A stretch of DNA of 64,000 bases, from positions 643,644,023-643,708,022 of the forward strand of contig OX422208.1 of assembly GCA_949130495.1 (NCBI GenBank). Direction: 5' to 3'. Below the pieces are notes generated by a model that was not told the DNA's origin, did not search any database, and was given only the letters and a program-made list of their open reading frames with translations. Shown here piece by piece: positions 54,523-64,000 of this stretch. Origin of the DNA: Sambucus nigra. Its lineage: Eukaryota; Streptophyta; Magnoliopsida; Dipsacales; Adoxaceae. Numbering within the stretch: position 1 is the first letter of the stretch; every line of letters begins with the position of its first letter. The position numbers and the translations under genes are program-made.

Positions 54523-56326
54523 TGACGTAAATGACGTCAAATGGGAGCAAGAAAAGATAAATCTCTCTCAAACTCTCTCAAATCTCAAGATCTCAAAATG
54601 GAAGAATGCCCCAAATGAGACTACACATGGGTATTTATAGGAAGGAGGTTGCTTGGCCTCTAAGCTAAGAATCTAATTACATTTATGTCCCTAAGAGCCA
54701 AATAACCTTCCTTCCTCTAAATACCAACAAAAAAGGAAAACACAATGAAATACTAAAAATAAAAGAAATACTAAAAAATAACAAAAATACAATAAAACCT
54801 TAAAAATATTCAAAATAACCTCCAATTCTTCATTCACATCATTCTCTCCGTCTTCGAAAAAGTTCGTCCCCGAACTTTAAAAGTGAGGTCGAATGCAAAA
54901 AATGCCAAAATTGCGGAAGAGGCAAACTTGAGGGGCCAAAACGTAATTTCTGAAAATGAGAGGAAGATTCTTCAAGTCGTGCATCAATCTTCATCTTCTT
55001 CCTCATGCCACATAAGTCCAACATTAAAAATATCTACCACCAGGGTCAAAAACCAAGGTTTTGGTGCTAAACCCTAGTTTCTTGCACATGTTGGTGGGTT
55101 CCACTTAGGGCAAAAAATAGATCGGCTAGCATAGGAGGGATTTGGGCAAATTTGGGATGAAACCCTAGGGTTTCATGGCCGTCGGCATCTCCAGGGTGGA
55201 TTCCGGCCACCGGAGTAGGGATTTGATTCATACAAAGGAATGCGGTGGGGTCGGTGACACCTCCAGTGAAATCTGGAAGGTTGTGGGGGGGTCAGGGGAT
55301 TGGATCGGTAGTTGGAGGGGGTTTTCGGCCTCTGTTAGGAGGTTATGGGGGACAGCCAGGGCTAGGGACTGCCTCTGGTGGTTTGCGACCTCCACCAAAG
55401 CAAAACCCTAGTGGGTTGGGGTTGCCCAGGATAGGGGAAGGCCTGCCGACCACCTGAGGGGTGGTCGGGCCCATGGGGAGGGGTTTTTTGGGTTGTCGGG
55501 TCCCTGTTTTGGAGGTAACGAAGGAGGCAACAACTTCTGGAGACTCCATGGAGACTCCAGGGGGCTAGTCGGCACCGGAATGGGGCCTAGGAGGTTGGCC
55601 GAAGGTGGTTGGGTGGTGGTTCTTGATGCGGTGGTGGGTGAAATAGGGTTAGGGTTTTGATTTTCTTGGGGTAGAGGTGTGAAATAGGTTGCGGAAGCGT
55701 AGGTAGAGGGGTTTGGGGGGCTAAAGTTAGGGTTAATGGTGGTGGGTGGCTCGAGGTGTCTTTGGGGGCGGGGGCGGGGGTAGGTTGAAATTTGGAGGAG
55801 GAGAGGATCATGGTGCGAGGTGGTTGTTGGTGGAGGATTTTGTGCGTTGATCTCATTCATTCAGACCTTCAATTGGTTGAGGGCTTCCATAATTTTATCG
55901 AAAGTGTTTGCCTCGGAGATGTTCATCTTTTCTTGAACCCACCTTGACGTTATTTACGAGTTTTTGTTTTACAACAACAACAACAACCGATGGAGCGACA
56001 AGGCTCTGATACCAATTGACGTAAATGACGTCAAATGGGAACAAGAAAAGATAATTCTCTCTCAAACTCTCTCAAATCTCAATATCTCAAAATGGAAGAA
56101 TGCCCCAAATGAGGCTACATATGGGTATTTATAGGAACGAGGTTACTTGGCCTCTAAGCTAATAATGTAATTACATTTATGTCCGTAAGAGCCAAATAAA
56201 CTTCCTTCCTCTAAATACTAACAAAAAAGGAAAACACAATGAAATACTAAAAATAAATGAAAGACTAAAAAATAACAAAAATACAATAAAATCCTAAAAA
56301 TAACCCCCAATTCTTCATTCACATCA
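54523..56326 (-). mobile_element. Small LTR retrotransposon (TRIM/LARD-like), 1.8 kb
   Basis: LTRs 54523-54841 and 56017-56326 (about 310-319 bp) begin TGACGTAAATGACGTC and end TTCACATCA. On the minus strand the primer-binding site TTGGTATCAGAGCC (56015-56002) follows the right LTR. TSD GAACA/AAACA differs at one base. TATA-like CCTATAAATACCC occurs in both LTRs on the minus strand. The 1.2-kb interior has a Pro/Thr-rich reading frame (55860-55408) after a stop-containing start MEALNQLKV, perhaps a gag vestige. Confidence 0.88.
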
Positions 56327-56331
56327 AAACA

Positions 56332-56740
56332 TGACACGATTAACTTGTATAGATTTAAGAGTATCCAAAATTTATATTCAAATTAAAATCAACACGACCC
56401 GAAATGACACGACTAACCCGAATTGCCACCCCTATCCGGAAGGGAGCACATGTGGGTCTAAAGTCACTTAATATTTTAACACTCATCAAAAAGGAAAGTG
56501 GGGTTTAAATAAAAACACCCCAAAATAAAATATGGAAAACACTACTACACATGAGGAACTCACTTAAAATAAACATGAAAACGAAAAAAATCAAACAAAC
56601 TACTTTAGTCATGTTTTACTTTACCTCAAATATCACTTAAAGATTTTTTTTAGGTGCTCTTTGAATTTGCAAAAACCCGCCTAAAGGGCAGAACCTTGTA
56701 TACAAAAAAGGTCGCCGAGGGGGCAAAATCCATAATATGG
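56332..56740. other. Element fragment with CGACCCGAAATGACACG repeats, then unassigned
   Basis: The stretch to 56440 ends ATTGCCACCCCTA, an ending of short hAT-like elements in plants. Its other part is 54500-54522. The rest is AT-rich without features. Confidence 0.4.
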
Positions 56741-56854
56741 TTCAAAGTCAAGGTCGATACGACCGAGTTGACTAGGTATCGGTACCCACCGATCCGATTC
56801 CGAGCTACGAGTTGAATTTTCGACTACTAGTGTAAATCGACCCTATACAGGTAA

Positions 56855-56955
56855 TTTCTCGGTAGTATTAGCCCATATCGGTGATAACGCGGTAGAATCG
56901 GCCCATATCGGCGATATCACAGTAGTATCAATCCATATCAGTGATATATCGACTG
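56855..56955. repeat. Minisatellite with TCGGCCCATATCGG units
   Basis: Three to four diverged units of about 33-36 bp, each with GGTAGTAT(C/T)(G/A)GCCCATATCGGTGATA. Part of a larger TATCGG-rich region. Confidence 0.7.
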
Positions 56956-57330
56956 AGATGATATAAATAGTGAGCATCGATCTTTGTATCTCAACTTCCA
57001 ACTCACTCAATTGTAGGAATGGCAACGGGGCGGGTTTGGCAAATCCCTAACTCGTCCCATTTAATAAAAGTGGTGAGGCAGGGGGCGGGCCGATTTTTTT
57101 TTTAAATTAACTCCTAACCCGCCCCATTTAATAAATGGGGCGGTTCGGGGCTCCTACGGGTTGGGTTAATTTTAAAAATAGTAAAATTAAAATTATTACA
57201 TTATAGTTTTAGAGGTCTATAATGGTTCGTATTTCAATATGTGAGACAATCCCCCAATTGTCAATCCATGTTTTCACATAGAACTTTTACAAAATTAACA
57301 TATAAATAAAGGGTTTTTTTAGTGTGTGTG

Positions 57331-57965
57331 CAGTGTTCTAAAAGGCGCGCATAGGCATGATGCTTTTTAGAAACGCAACGCAACGCATAAGGGGTATGCG
57401 TGGGAAAAGGCGTGGTCAACGCTTTTTTAAGGCGGTCAACGAGGGTGATGCGCGCATAAGGCGTGCTTTTTTCTCAAAATTTTTATATTGCTAAAATCAT
57501 TTTTTTCTTATGTTTGAGTTAAAATGACGTCGTTTTGGGTAAAAAGCATACAAAAGTTTTATTTATTTATTTATTTACTATCTACTATACTAATCTAACC
57601 CTAACATAACAAACTAAACCGCTCCAAGAGAACCCCGATCAGACAAAACGAAAGAAAAAAAAAGAACCCTAACTTCAAGGTACGTTTTATTTTATTCGTA
57701 ATTTTGTAGGAATAAAATCTCAAATTTCAAGGTATGTATTATTTTATTCAAAATTTTGATTGCAAGTTTATGATTATGTTTTTTTCATGTAAGTTGTGCT
57801 TATATTTATGCTTTTATTATTTTAGAAACCTAAGTATAATTAAAAAATATTAAAAAAAAGGCAAAACGCCTTTTCACGCATAGGCTTCGCCTAGGCGCGC
57901 CTAGGCTCCTAATGCTTGATGCTTGGCCTCCACGCATTGGTCACGCATCGCGCCTTTTAGAACCT

Positions 57966-57967
<2 letters not shown>
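57331..57967. mobile_element. hAT-like MITE with GGCGCGC ends, 637 bp, nested
   Basis: Ends CAGTGTTCTAAAAGGCGCG and CGCGCCTTTTAGAACCTTG are inverted. Flanks TGTGTGTG (57323-57330) and TGTGCGTG (57968-57975) fit an 8-bp duplication with one change. It inserted in or near a GT run. Subterminal zones are rich in GGCGTG and CGCATA. Confidence 0.8.
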
Positions 57968-58006
<39 letters not shown>

Positions 58007-58007
58007 T
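57968..58007. repeat. (GT)n microsatellite
   Basis: About 38 bases of GT with one interruption, directly next to the MITE. Confidence 0.95.
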
Positions 58008-58195
58008 TTAATTGTAATTAACATACATATATGGGGTAATTATGTAAGCATAAGTTAAACGAGGCGGGGCGGGGCGGTTTTATTTAACTTGGCTCCTAAC
58101 CCGCCCCATTTAATAAACGAATTTTTTTTAAAAACCCATACCCGCTCCTAATTCATTAATCGGGTTTTAAAACCCGCCCCATTAGGAGTTCACGA

Positions 58196-59806
58196 TCGGA
58201 GTAATTGCTTTCAATTCGGTACATGGTATATGGTTTTTCGTGGTCGCAAATCGGATCTTTTGGTTAAATCTCTCATTTCTTTTCTTGTAGTGTTACTAAT
58301 CATTTAACCTTCCTTTAGTATTTACTTAATTTGTATCAAAATGTATCATTATTCATCTATCCTTAAAGTGTATTATTACTTACATTATATATATCCTTAA
58401 TTAGTAATAGGTACTATTATAATATTCACGAAAAACATATTACTAAATATAAATATTGATTTCGACAATGCTATGCATACTAAATAATGCTTCAGTATAA
58501 ACCATTAGACAATGTTATGCATACTAAATGATGATTTTGTACTTGTCTAATTGAGCCATATTATTATTCTTATTTTTCTAAACTTTTCTGTATTTTTTTC
58601 AAATTTTTTTTAGTTCTCTAAATAGTGTATAGTTTCGTATCCCACGAGACCGATACCGATACCGAGAGATTCAAAGTTGCAACGGGTCCAGTAGTCTGTC
58701 CCATCTAATTTCACAGTTGAAATCATATGCTCACAACAATTCGTGTTATATAAACCAATACATTTCTCACAAAACCAATACACACGCAAAGAATAACATC
58801 ATCATTTTGTATTGGAAAGAATGGTATTAATAAATAAATTACGCTTACAATCTCCACTTTTAATTCAATATAGGATTCAGAGACGAGCAACTTCAGTGAC
58901 CGCTGCAGAGGCCGATGATATGATACCCTCTCTTCCTTTCCGGTCATGTTTTACGGGCAATGCGGCGGCGGGTTTAAAATATAGTTTTTGGGGGGTAGTT
59001 TAAGGGGTTCCGGGGAAAATCCAATATAACTCATAAGTGTATAAAAATAACATTTCACGTAACTTTATAAATTTAATATATGTACTAAAAATATCAACAA
59101 AAATCATTAATATATCATTTGACAACTCATGCAAAAAAAAAATCAAATTTTAAAAATTTTATGACTTCAAATCTACAAATTCAAAATTCATAAAATTTAT
59201 ATATTTGAAATTTACTCGTCGAGATAAATCCCACTACACCCATATTTGATATTTTTTAACAAAAAATTAAAACCGATAAATTTACTATTTCACTAAAACT
59301 TCCATTTTTCCCGGCGAAAACTCTATTTTTTTGGCCAACACTATATTTTTTTGGGGGGGAAACCCTCTTCTCCAGAACTGGCAATGGTGTCGCTGGGACG
59401 GACAAAAAAAATGAAAGAAATAGACGAGTGAAATGAGGAGAAATAAACAATCCGGGGAGAATTTCGACGGTTTTCGACGATGATTTTGGCGTTCTGACGA
59501 TGATTCCTGTGGATGGGTGGGTGGGTGGGTGGAGGTGGAGTTATGTGTTTATTTTTAGAATGAGTTTTAAATAAGTATGAGTAAGGGTATAAATATAAAC
59601 CTTTTTAACTAAAACAAATGAAATTACTTATTTTGTGTACTCCTACACAAATAAGTGTTATTGTACCGCAGGGACTAGATTTATAAACCTGAAAACCATT
59701 GTCCTAAAAATTCAAATATAGGAAGGAACATGACATTTACCTTAATTCTCTATTAGTTTATTCCCATCTCCTCATATAAAATGGTTTCCTCGCTTTAGTC
59801 CTTTAT
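58196..59806. other. Unassigned AT-rich region
   Basis: It contains copy B of the dispersed repeat (58496-58700; see 50041-50260) and a GGGTGGGTGGGTGG run at 59515-59528. No coding region supported. Confidence 0.4.
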
Positions 59807-60389
59807 AGGGGTGGAAGCGGTACGGGTTTTTACCGTACAGTACCGTTTTGGTCCGAAAAAAAATGGTTTTGATTTCATATATTAAAATACCAGAAACCTG
59901 TCTTGCCGAAATCGAAATTACCGCAAAAAAGTTGGTTGGTTTTGGTTTTAATATTTAAAAAACCGATTTACCGAAATTACCGTACCGAATTTATCGAAAC
60001 CAGAAAAAAACGTACCGAAATTACCATACCGTACCAAATTTACCAAAATTACCGTACCAAATTTACCAAAACCAGAAAAAAGTTGGTTTTGGTTTTGGTT
60101 TTAATATTTAAAAATTTTGGTTGGTTTTGTTTTTGGTTTTTGGGGACTTTTAGTGTTGTTTACCAAAACCAGAAAAAACCGAAACCAAAAACTAGAAAAA
60201 ATCAGAATTTACCGAAACCAGAAAAAAATCGAAATTACCAAAAAAAACGAAATACCAGCCGGTTTGGTTTTGGTATTGATTTTGGTGTACCGGGTGGTAA
60301 ACTGGTACGGTTTGGTTTTACCATCTAGAGTTTGGTTTTGGTATTGGTATCTACTATTTTACCGACCAAACCGTACCGGTTACACCCCT
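59807..60389. mobile_element. hAT-like MITE with ACCGTACCG/GGTTTTGG motifs, 583 bp
   Basis: Ends AGGGGTGGAAGCGGTACGG and CCGTACCGGTTACACCCCT are inverted. Flanks TCCTTTAT (59799-59806) and TTCTTTAT (60392-60399 region) fit a duplication with one change. The interior is made of alternating ACCGAAATTACCGTACC and GGTTTTGGT tracts. Confidence 0.8.
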
Positions 60390-60771
60390 AGTTCTTTATC
60401 AACATATTTTGAACGTTTACGTTCTTCGTTACTAACGGGAGTTGGGTAGGTTAGAATGAGATTGGGCGGGCTGGCTTGGGGTTAGGTTAGATTTAGGCAT
60501 GCTACCTATTGGTTGAGATGCGAAGCGGGTCGGATATGAATTGAGTTGACTCGTATAGGAGGGTAGTGATATTGGGATTTATGAATAACTATAAATGGGT
60601 GAGGCGTGACTCACTCCAATGGAAACTTTATTTAATGTAATAATATTTCAAGAACTACAGCAAAGACCAAAAACTAACTTTTAATATAATAATAATATTT
60701 CTGGTTACTATAATGAGAAAAATAATAAGTGAATACAATTTTTCAATAATAAATAAAGGAATGAGCCACCC
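60390..60771. other. Unassigned sequence
   Basis: Starts with GGGCGGGCTGGCTTGGGG-type text, then AT-rich. Nothing recognised. Confidence 0.35.
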
Positions 60772-61892
60772 GAGAGCAGTGATTCCCTGATAGTTGAGAG
60801 ATAAGCACCTCAATATCTATGAGAGAGCGGGGAGAGAATATTTGTTGTGACTGTTCCCCAAGTGCTCTATTTATAGTAAAATATTAAGGCTGGCGTTGCA
60901 TGTGTGCGCCAAAGGGATATTCCCTTGTAATAAATATCTTTATACATTTGTTGTCCTTATTAATATTTGTCACTGTCTACCACGATTTATTTGTTGTAAA
61001 ATGACGCCTAGTGTAATAGTGCTCAAAAGGTAATTTTATCGGCCATGATGCCAAAAAGTATTATTTTGTCTGTTTGTAAACGGTTACTTGGTGAGCAATT
61101 TTGAAAACTTGCGAGTGACCTTGAGGGTCACTCGCCATTAATTTTGTTAAAAAGTTTTACGAGCAAGTCATTGATTGTTCGCTAATAAGTGAATGTGGAT
61201 TGTGTATTGTGAGTGAGTACGAGTGACCTCATGGGTCCATCGCTTCAGTATTCTCTCTATTCTAGGATATTAAAGTGGTTGAGCCTTAGTTTGGTCAACA
61301 AAACTTACCTCCCAGCCTCCAAAACAAAACTCTTAAGAGGTCTCAATTAACCATCTGCTGAAGACCTTCTTGCTCGGTTAAGGATTTTTGCTAAGTAAAC
61401 TTGTATAAAAACAACAAGACTAAATGTTAGTAAATGTGGTTCTCGAATACATATTTTTGTGTTACTTGAGTAACTTCTCACAACTTTACTTTACTTCGAC
61501 AAACAAAGGTTGCTCGTGTACTTGCTATTATTCTGAGAGTTATCTTAGAGTTGCTCGAGCAGCCCCTCTTGACTGTACTGCTTGGATTACGTTTGGAGCT
61601 TTGGGTTGCCCAAGCACTCTCATTTGTCGATAGTGCTCGCATGACTTGTGGAGATTTGGGTTACACGAACACCCTCTTTTATTAGTACTGCTCGCATGAC
61701 TTTTGGAACTGACTTGGGTTACTTGAGCACCCTATTTTGTTGGTACTGCTTAAATGACTTTTAGAGTTAACTTGGGTTGCTTGAATACTTATCTTTGTCT
61801 TATGTTCTCTATGGATTGGGGGTTGTTTGTGCATCCCCTTTGATTAGGTTTTGCTCGTAATTCTCTTTTATAATTGTGGAGTTATGTGTACA
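60772..61892 (-). repeat. Probable 3' LTR of a Tat-like element (minus strand)
   Basis: Plus-strand ends TGAGCC and GTGTACA. Minus-strand TATA-like CTATAAATAGAG at about 60888. The phrase TTAAAGTGGTTGAGCCTT at 61271 resembles TTAAAGTGGTTCAGCCTT in the Tat LTR at 9192. Boundaries are tentative and no partner LTR is in view. A tandem array occupies 61560-61850. Confidence 0.4.
61560..61850. repeat. Tandem array, about 57-bp unit, four to five copies
   Basis: Diverged units with CTGCTCGCATGACTTTTGGA then TTGGGTTACTTGAGCACCCT start at about 61577, 61633, 61688, 61746 and 61803. Confidence 0.75.
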
Positions 61893-62282
61893 CCCCGTTA
61901 TATTAGCCCCTCACGCATAAGTCTTTCCTTGATTTGAAGAGGAAGAGTTGTGTAGGAAAAAATCTTTTCTTGGGATTTTGAGAGGATAAATATCATCATT
62001 ACTTGTACTATGTATTAAATGGTCTGATATATTTGGTTTGTAGGAAGTACTCTGAGAGGCCATGTGTTGAGTTAAAGAGTACTACTCACGATTCAGATAA
62101 TTATTGACCCTACTTTCGAAATGTCAGCCTCCTTTTGCATTCCTTATGTATAAATACCCTTTTTTTCTCCATGACGTTTACTTTCATTTGAAAATTTATA
62201 TAGAGAGAGTTTTCTATTTTCATCTGTCCACCATTTTCTTCAAGCTTTGCTTCCATATTTTCGTGAAAACTTTTTTACTTTA

Positions 62283-63830
62283 ATGGCATCTTCATCCACG
62301 ATCACTTTAACCTCCATTCCTATTGTTGTTACTGAGATGGTGATAGGGTATTTACCCATCCAAATCACCACTTCCATGGTTTCGGGAATTTTGACCATTT
62401 CCATTACCATACTTGTCATTTCTCCAACCATCGTCATCGCTATTGGTGGTGTTTCCCACTGCGAAGCTAGTGGTTCTTCATTTGTTAACCTAGCACACAC
62501 AAAATATTTAGAAGTGCGCACCAAAAGGGATTTCACAATGTATAGATGTGACATGTTCTTTAGGAGTGATAATCATTTTTTGAGCGCCTTAGAAGGATTT
62601 GTAGATATGACGATCGAGCAACCACTTCCAGGGTTTCTAGAGTGCGAAGATGCCTAAGTGTTCTACCTGATAACATATTGCAAAATCGAGTGGATATGGG
62701 GGGCTTTCCTTTCTCAATCATCAATTTTGATGTTTGTGGTGGCGCCCCTGAGGAATGGGTGTCTTAGGTTGAGTATGTCTTATTTGTTTAAAGTTATCGC
62801 AAGATCATTAGTGGTCTTCGCTTGAAAAGGACTCTTAACATTTTAAAGATTTGCACTATTAGCAAGAAATCAAGTGCTTTAACATATTGGCCTCTCATTG
62901 GAGTATGTATACACATACTTTTATAACTGGCTGAGCGAGTTTACTATCACTATAAAAGATGTATCTAAACTTACAGGAATGCCTCTTTTAGGCAATCACA
63001 CTTTTACAGATGGTTATGAGGATGTTGAGGAACATGTAATGTGCGAGGAGTTGCACAGGTCTACGGGAGAATGTGCTTATTACGTAGAACCCACTCATAT
63101 AGGTGCGAGCAAACACTCATTTATTAAATAGAAAATATATTGGTTTAGATATTTTGAGCATTTATCCAAGGATGAGGCTAAAATGAAAGCCCCAAAAAAT
63201 CAAAATGGTCCCAAGCTGAAGTCAAAAAGCAATATGGCTATTTTCTTTATGACATTTCTATCAAGATTTCTATTATAAAGAAGACCCAATGACTCTCCTT
63301 GAGGGTTGTTATTCTGCCTGGCAGTGAGGCTTACTTGTGGTAAATTTGTATTGCTCACTGCCTTAACACTATGTATACTTGGTTGGATCAAACACATACT
63401 GATACGGAGAGGTCTCATGACCGTTATGACGTTTTCAATTTTGCTAACTCTTTTATTCTTATGAGGTTTTCATTCGAGCGGTTCCCAAATTGGGCTTCGG
63501 AACATCGTTCATTACCAGGTAGCACAATTCATATTGCGAGATGGTATAGGAAGATTCCTAAGCACTCATTAATTCCTTTTTTTACAACATTAATGAAGTC
63601 TCCTTCTAGCCTTACTCTAAGAGATTGGGAGGTAGATTTTTTCAGTGCTTCTTTCCGTCTACCTCTCAAATTTTTAATCCGCCTGTTAATGCTGAGTCTG
63701 GGAGGGATTGTTTCCATATATCCCCCAAGACTTATGTTTTACCTTGTACTCTCCCTTTCCTAACTGAATTGGGGCAAGGAGTGGAGTTTTATCATTCTCA
63801 CCAAGGGAGAAGATAATTTTGGTATGACCA
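62283..63830 (+). pseudogene. Plant mobile domain (aminotransferase-like) reading frame, broken
   Basis: Met at 62283 (MASSSTITLTSIP) opens a 125-codon frame ending at 62657. The frame then breaks. The signature of the plant mobile domain, EFTITIKDVSKLTGMPLLG, lies at about 62937-62995, and a VYP-AVRLARG-like region near 63300-63400 is frameshifted. Later open stretches reach 63816. Such domains occur in MAIL-type genes and in transposons. Position next to an LTR-like block and opposite in direction fits an additional antisense frame of a Tat element. The right part may extend beyond the window. Confidence 0.5.
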
Positions 63831-64000
63831 AGTTTTTTTTATCTTGAGTTCCTCTCCATTATTTCCCACGAGCAATTACATCTGGAGTCTTACTCAAACT
63901 TTACTATTGGAGGTATGGTCCATTATATTGCTCGATTTCATAATTTTCTCATATCGGCTCGTGATTACTTACCGTCTATTAGTCGTTCGTGGTTTATGTT
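63831..64000 (+). other. Right edge, continuation of the mobile-domain region
   Basis: No frame is long enough to judge. Text such as FIFSYRLVITYRLLVVRGLC is readable, but not diagnostic. Confidence 0.3.

Larger units (their letters stand above)
57013..58195. mobile_element. Short DNA element with CGGGGCGGG ends, carrying a nested MITE
   Basis: Left end GGAATGGCAACGGGGCGGGT (57015) and right region AAAACCCGCCCCATTAGGAG (about 58170-58189) are partly inverted. Both sides contain CCTAACCCGCCCCATTTAATAAA. The core is AT-rich and is interrupted by 57331-57967. No target duplication found. Likely hAT-type by its build. Confidence 0.6.

Noticed and set aside
55408..55860. 150-codon Pro-rich frame as a possible host gene
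   Set aside because: It lies inside a small LTR element between its primer site and 3' LTR. It is most likely a gag vestige or chance.

Overview
The window is nuclear DNA from a flowering plant, most likely a eudicot. It is AT-rich and dominated by nested LTR retrotransposons, CACTA, hAT-like and PIF-type DNA elements, a LINE and an endogenous pararetrovirus. I cannot name the species from the sequence. No bacterial operons, rRNA genes, functional tRNA genes or CRISPR arrays were seen.

The one host gene I can reconstruct is a HAKAI-like RING E3 ubiquitin ligase on the minus strand (25866-48941). Three exons (48941-48696, 47005-46947, 26574-25866) join with correct splice dinucleotides and phases into a 337-residue protein with a complete RING finger, a C2H2-like finger and a proline-rich tail. 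Intron 2 is about 20.4 kb and holds a whole TE landscape: a hAT-like element (26632-28019), a tandem duplication, a tRNA-like foldback, a PIF/Harbinger transposase remnant, a broken Ty3/gypsy gag element carrying two hAT-like MITEs, and a Ty1/copia element split by a Ty3/gypsy element. The plant HAKAI protein belongs to the N6-methyladenosine writer complex.

Left of the gene (1-25600) is a TE nest. A Tat-type Ty3/gypsy element (minus, 1-9674, 5' LTR 9120-9674) is itself split by a 4.36-kb non-coding LTR element (2080-6440, TSD CATAT). It lies in a long LTR fragment (9675-11446), which in turn interrupts an endogenous pararetrovirus copy (minus, 11452-12171 and 18633-21064). The viral reverse transcriptase is also split by a complete 6.46-kb CACTA transposon (12172-18629, TSD TTA) with a decayed TNP2-type transposase, palindromic subterminal arrays and a 260-bp transposon-derived hairpin. 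A second, inverted and truncated member of the non-coding LTR family follows (21065-23726), cut off by the end of another CACTA family (23727).

Right of the gene (49000-64000) lie a LINE remnant (minus), a 2.7-kb gag-only LTR element (51556-54264, TSD CAATC), a 1.8-kb small LTR element (54523-56326, minus), several short hAT-like elements, and at the right edge an LTR-like block followed by a frameshifted plant-mobile-domain reading frame.

Apart from HAKAI, nearly every coding segment carries stops or frameshifts, so the transposons and the viral copy look inactive. Target-site duplications give the order of insertion: virus, then CACTA and long LTR; long LTR, then Tat, then non-coding LTR element; copia, then gypsy.
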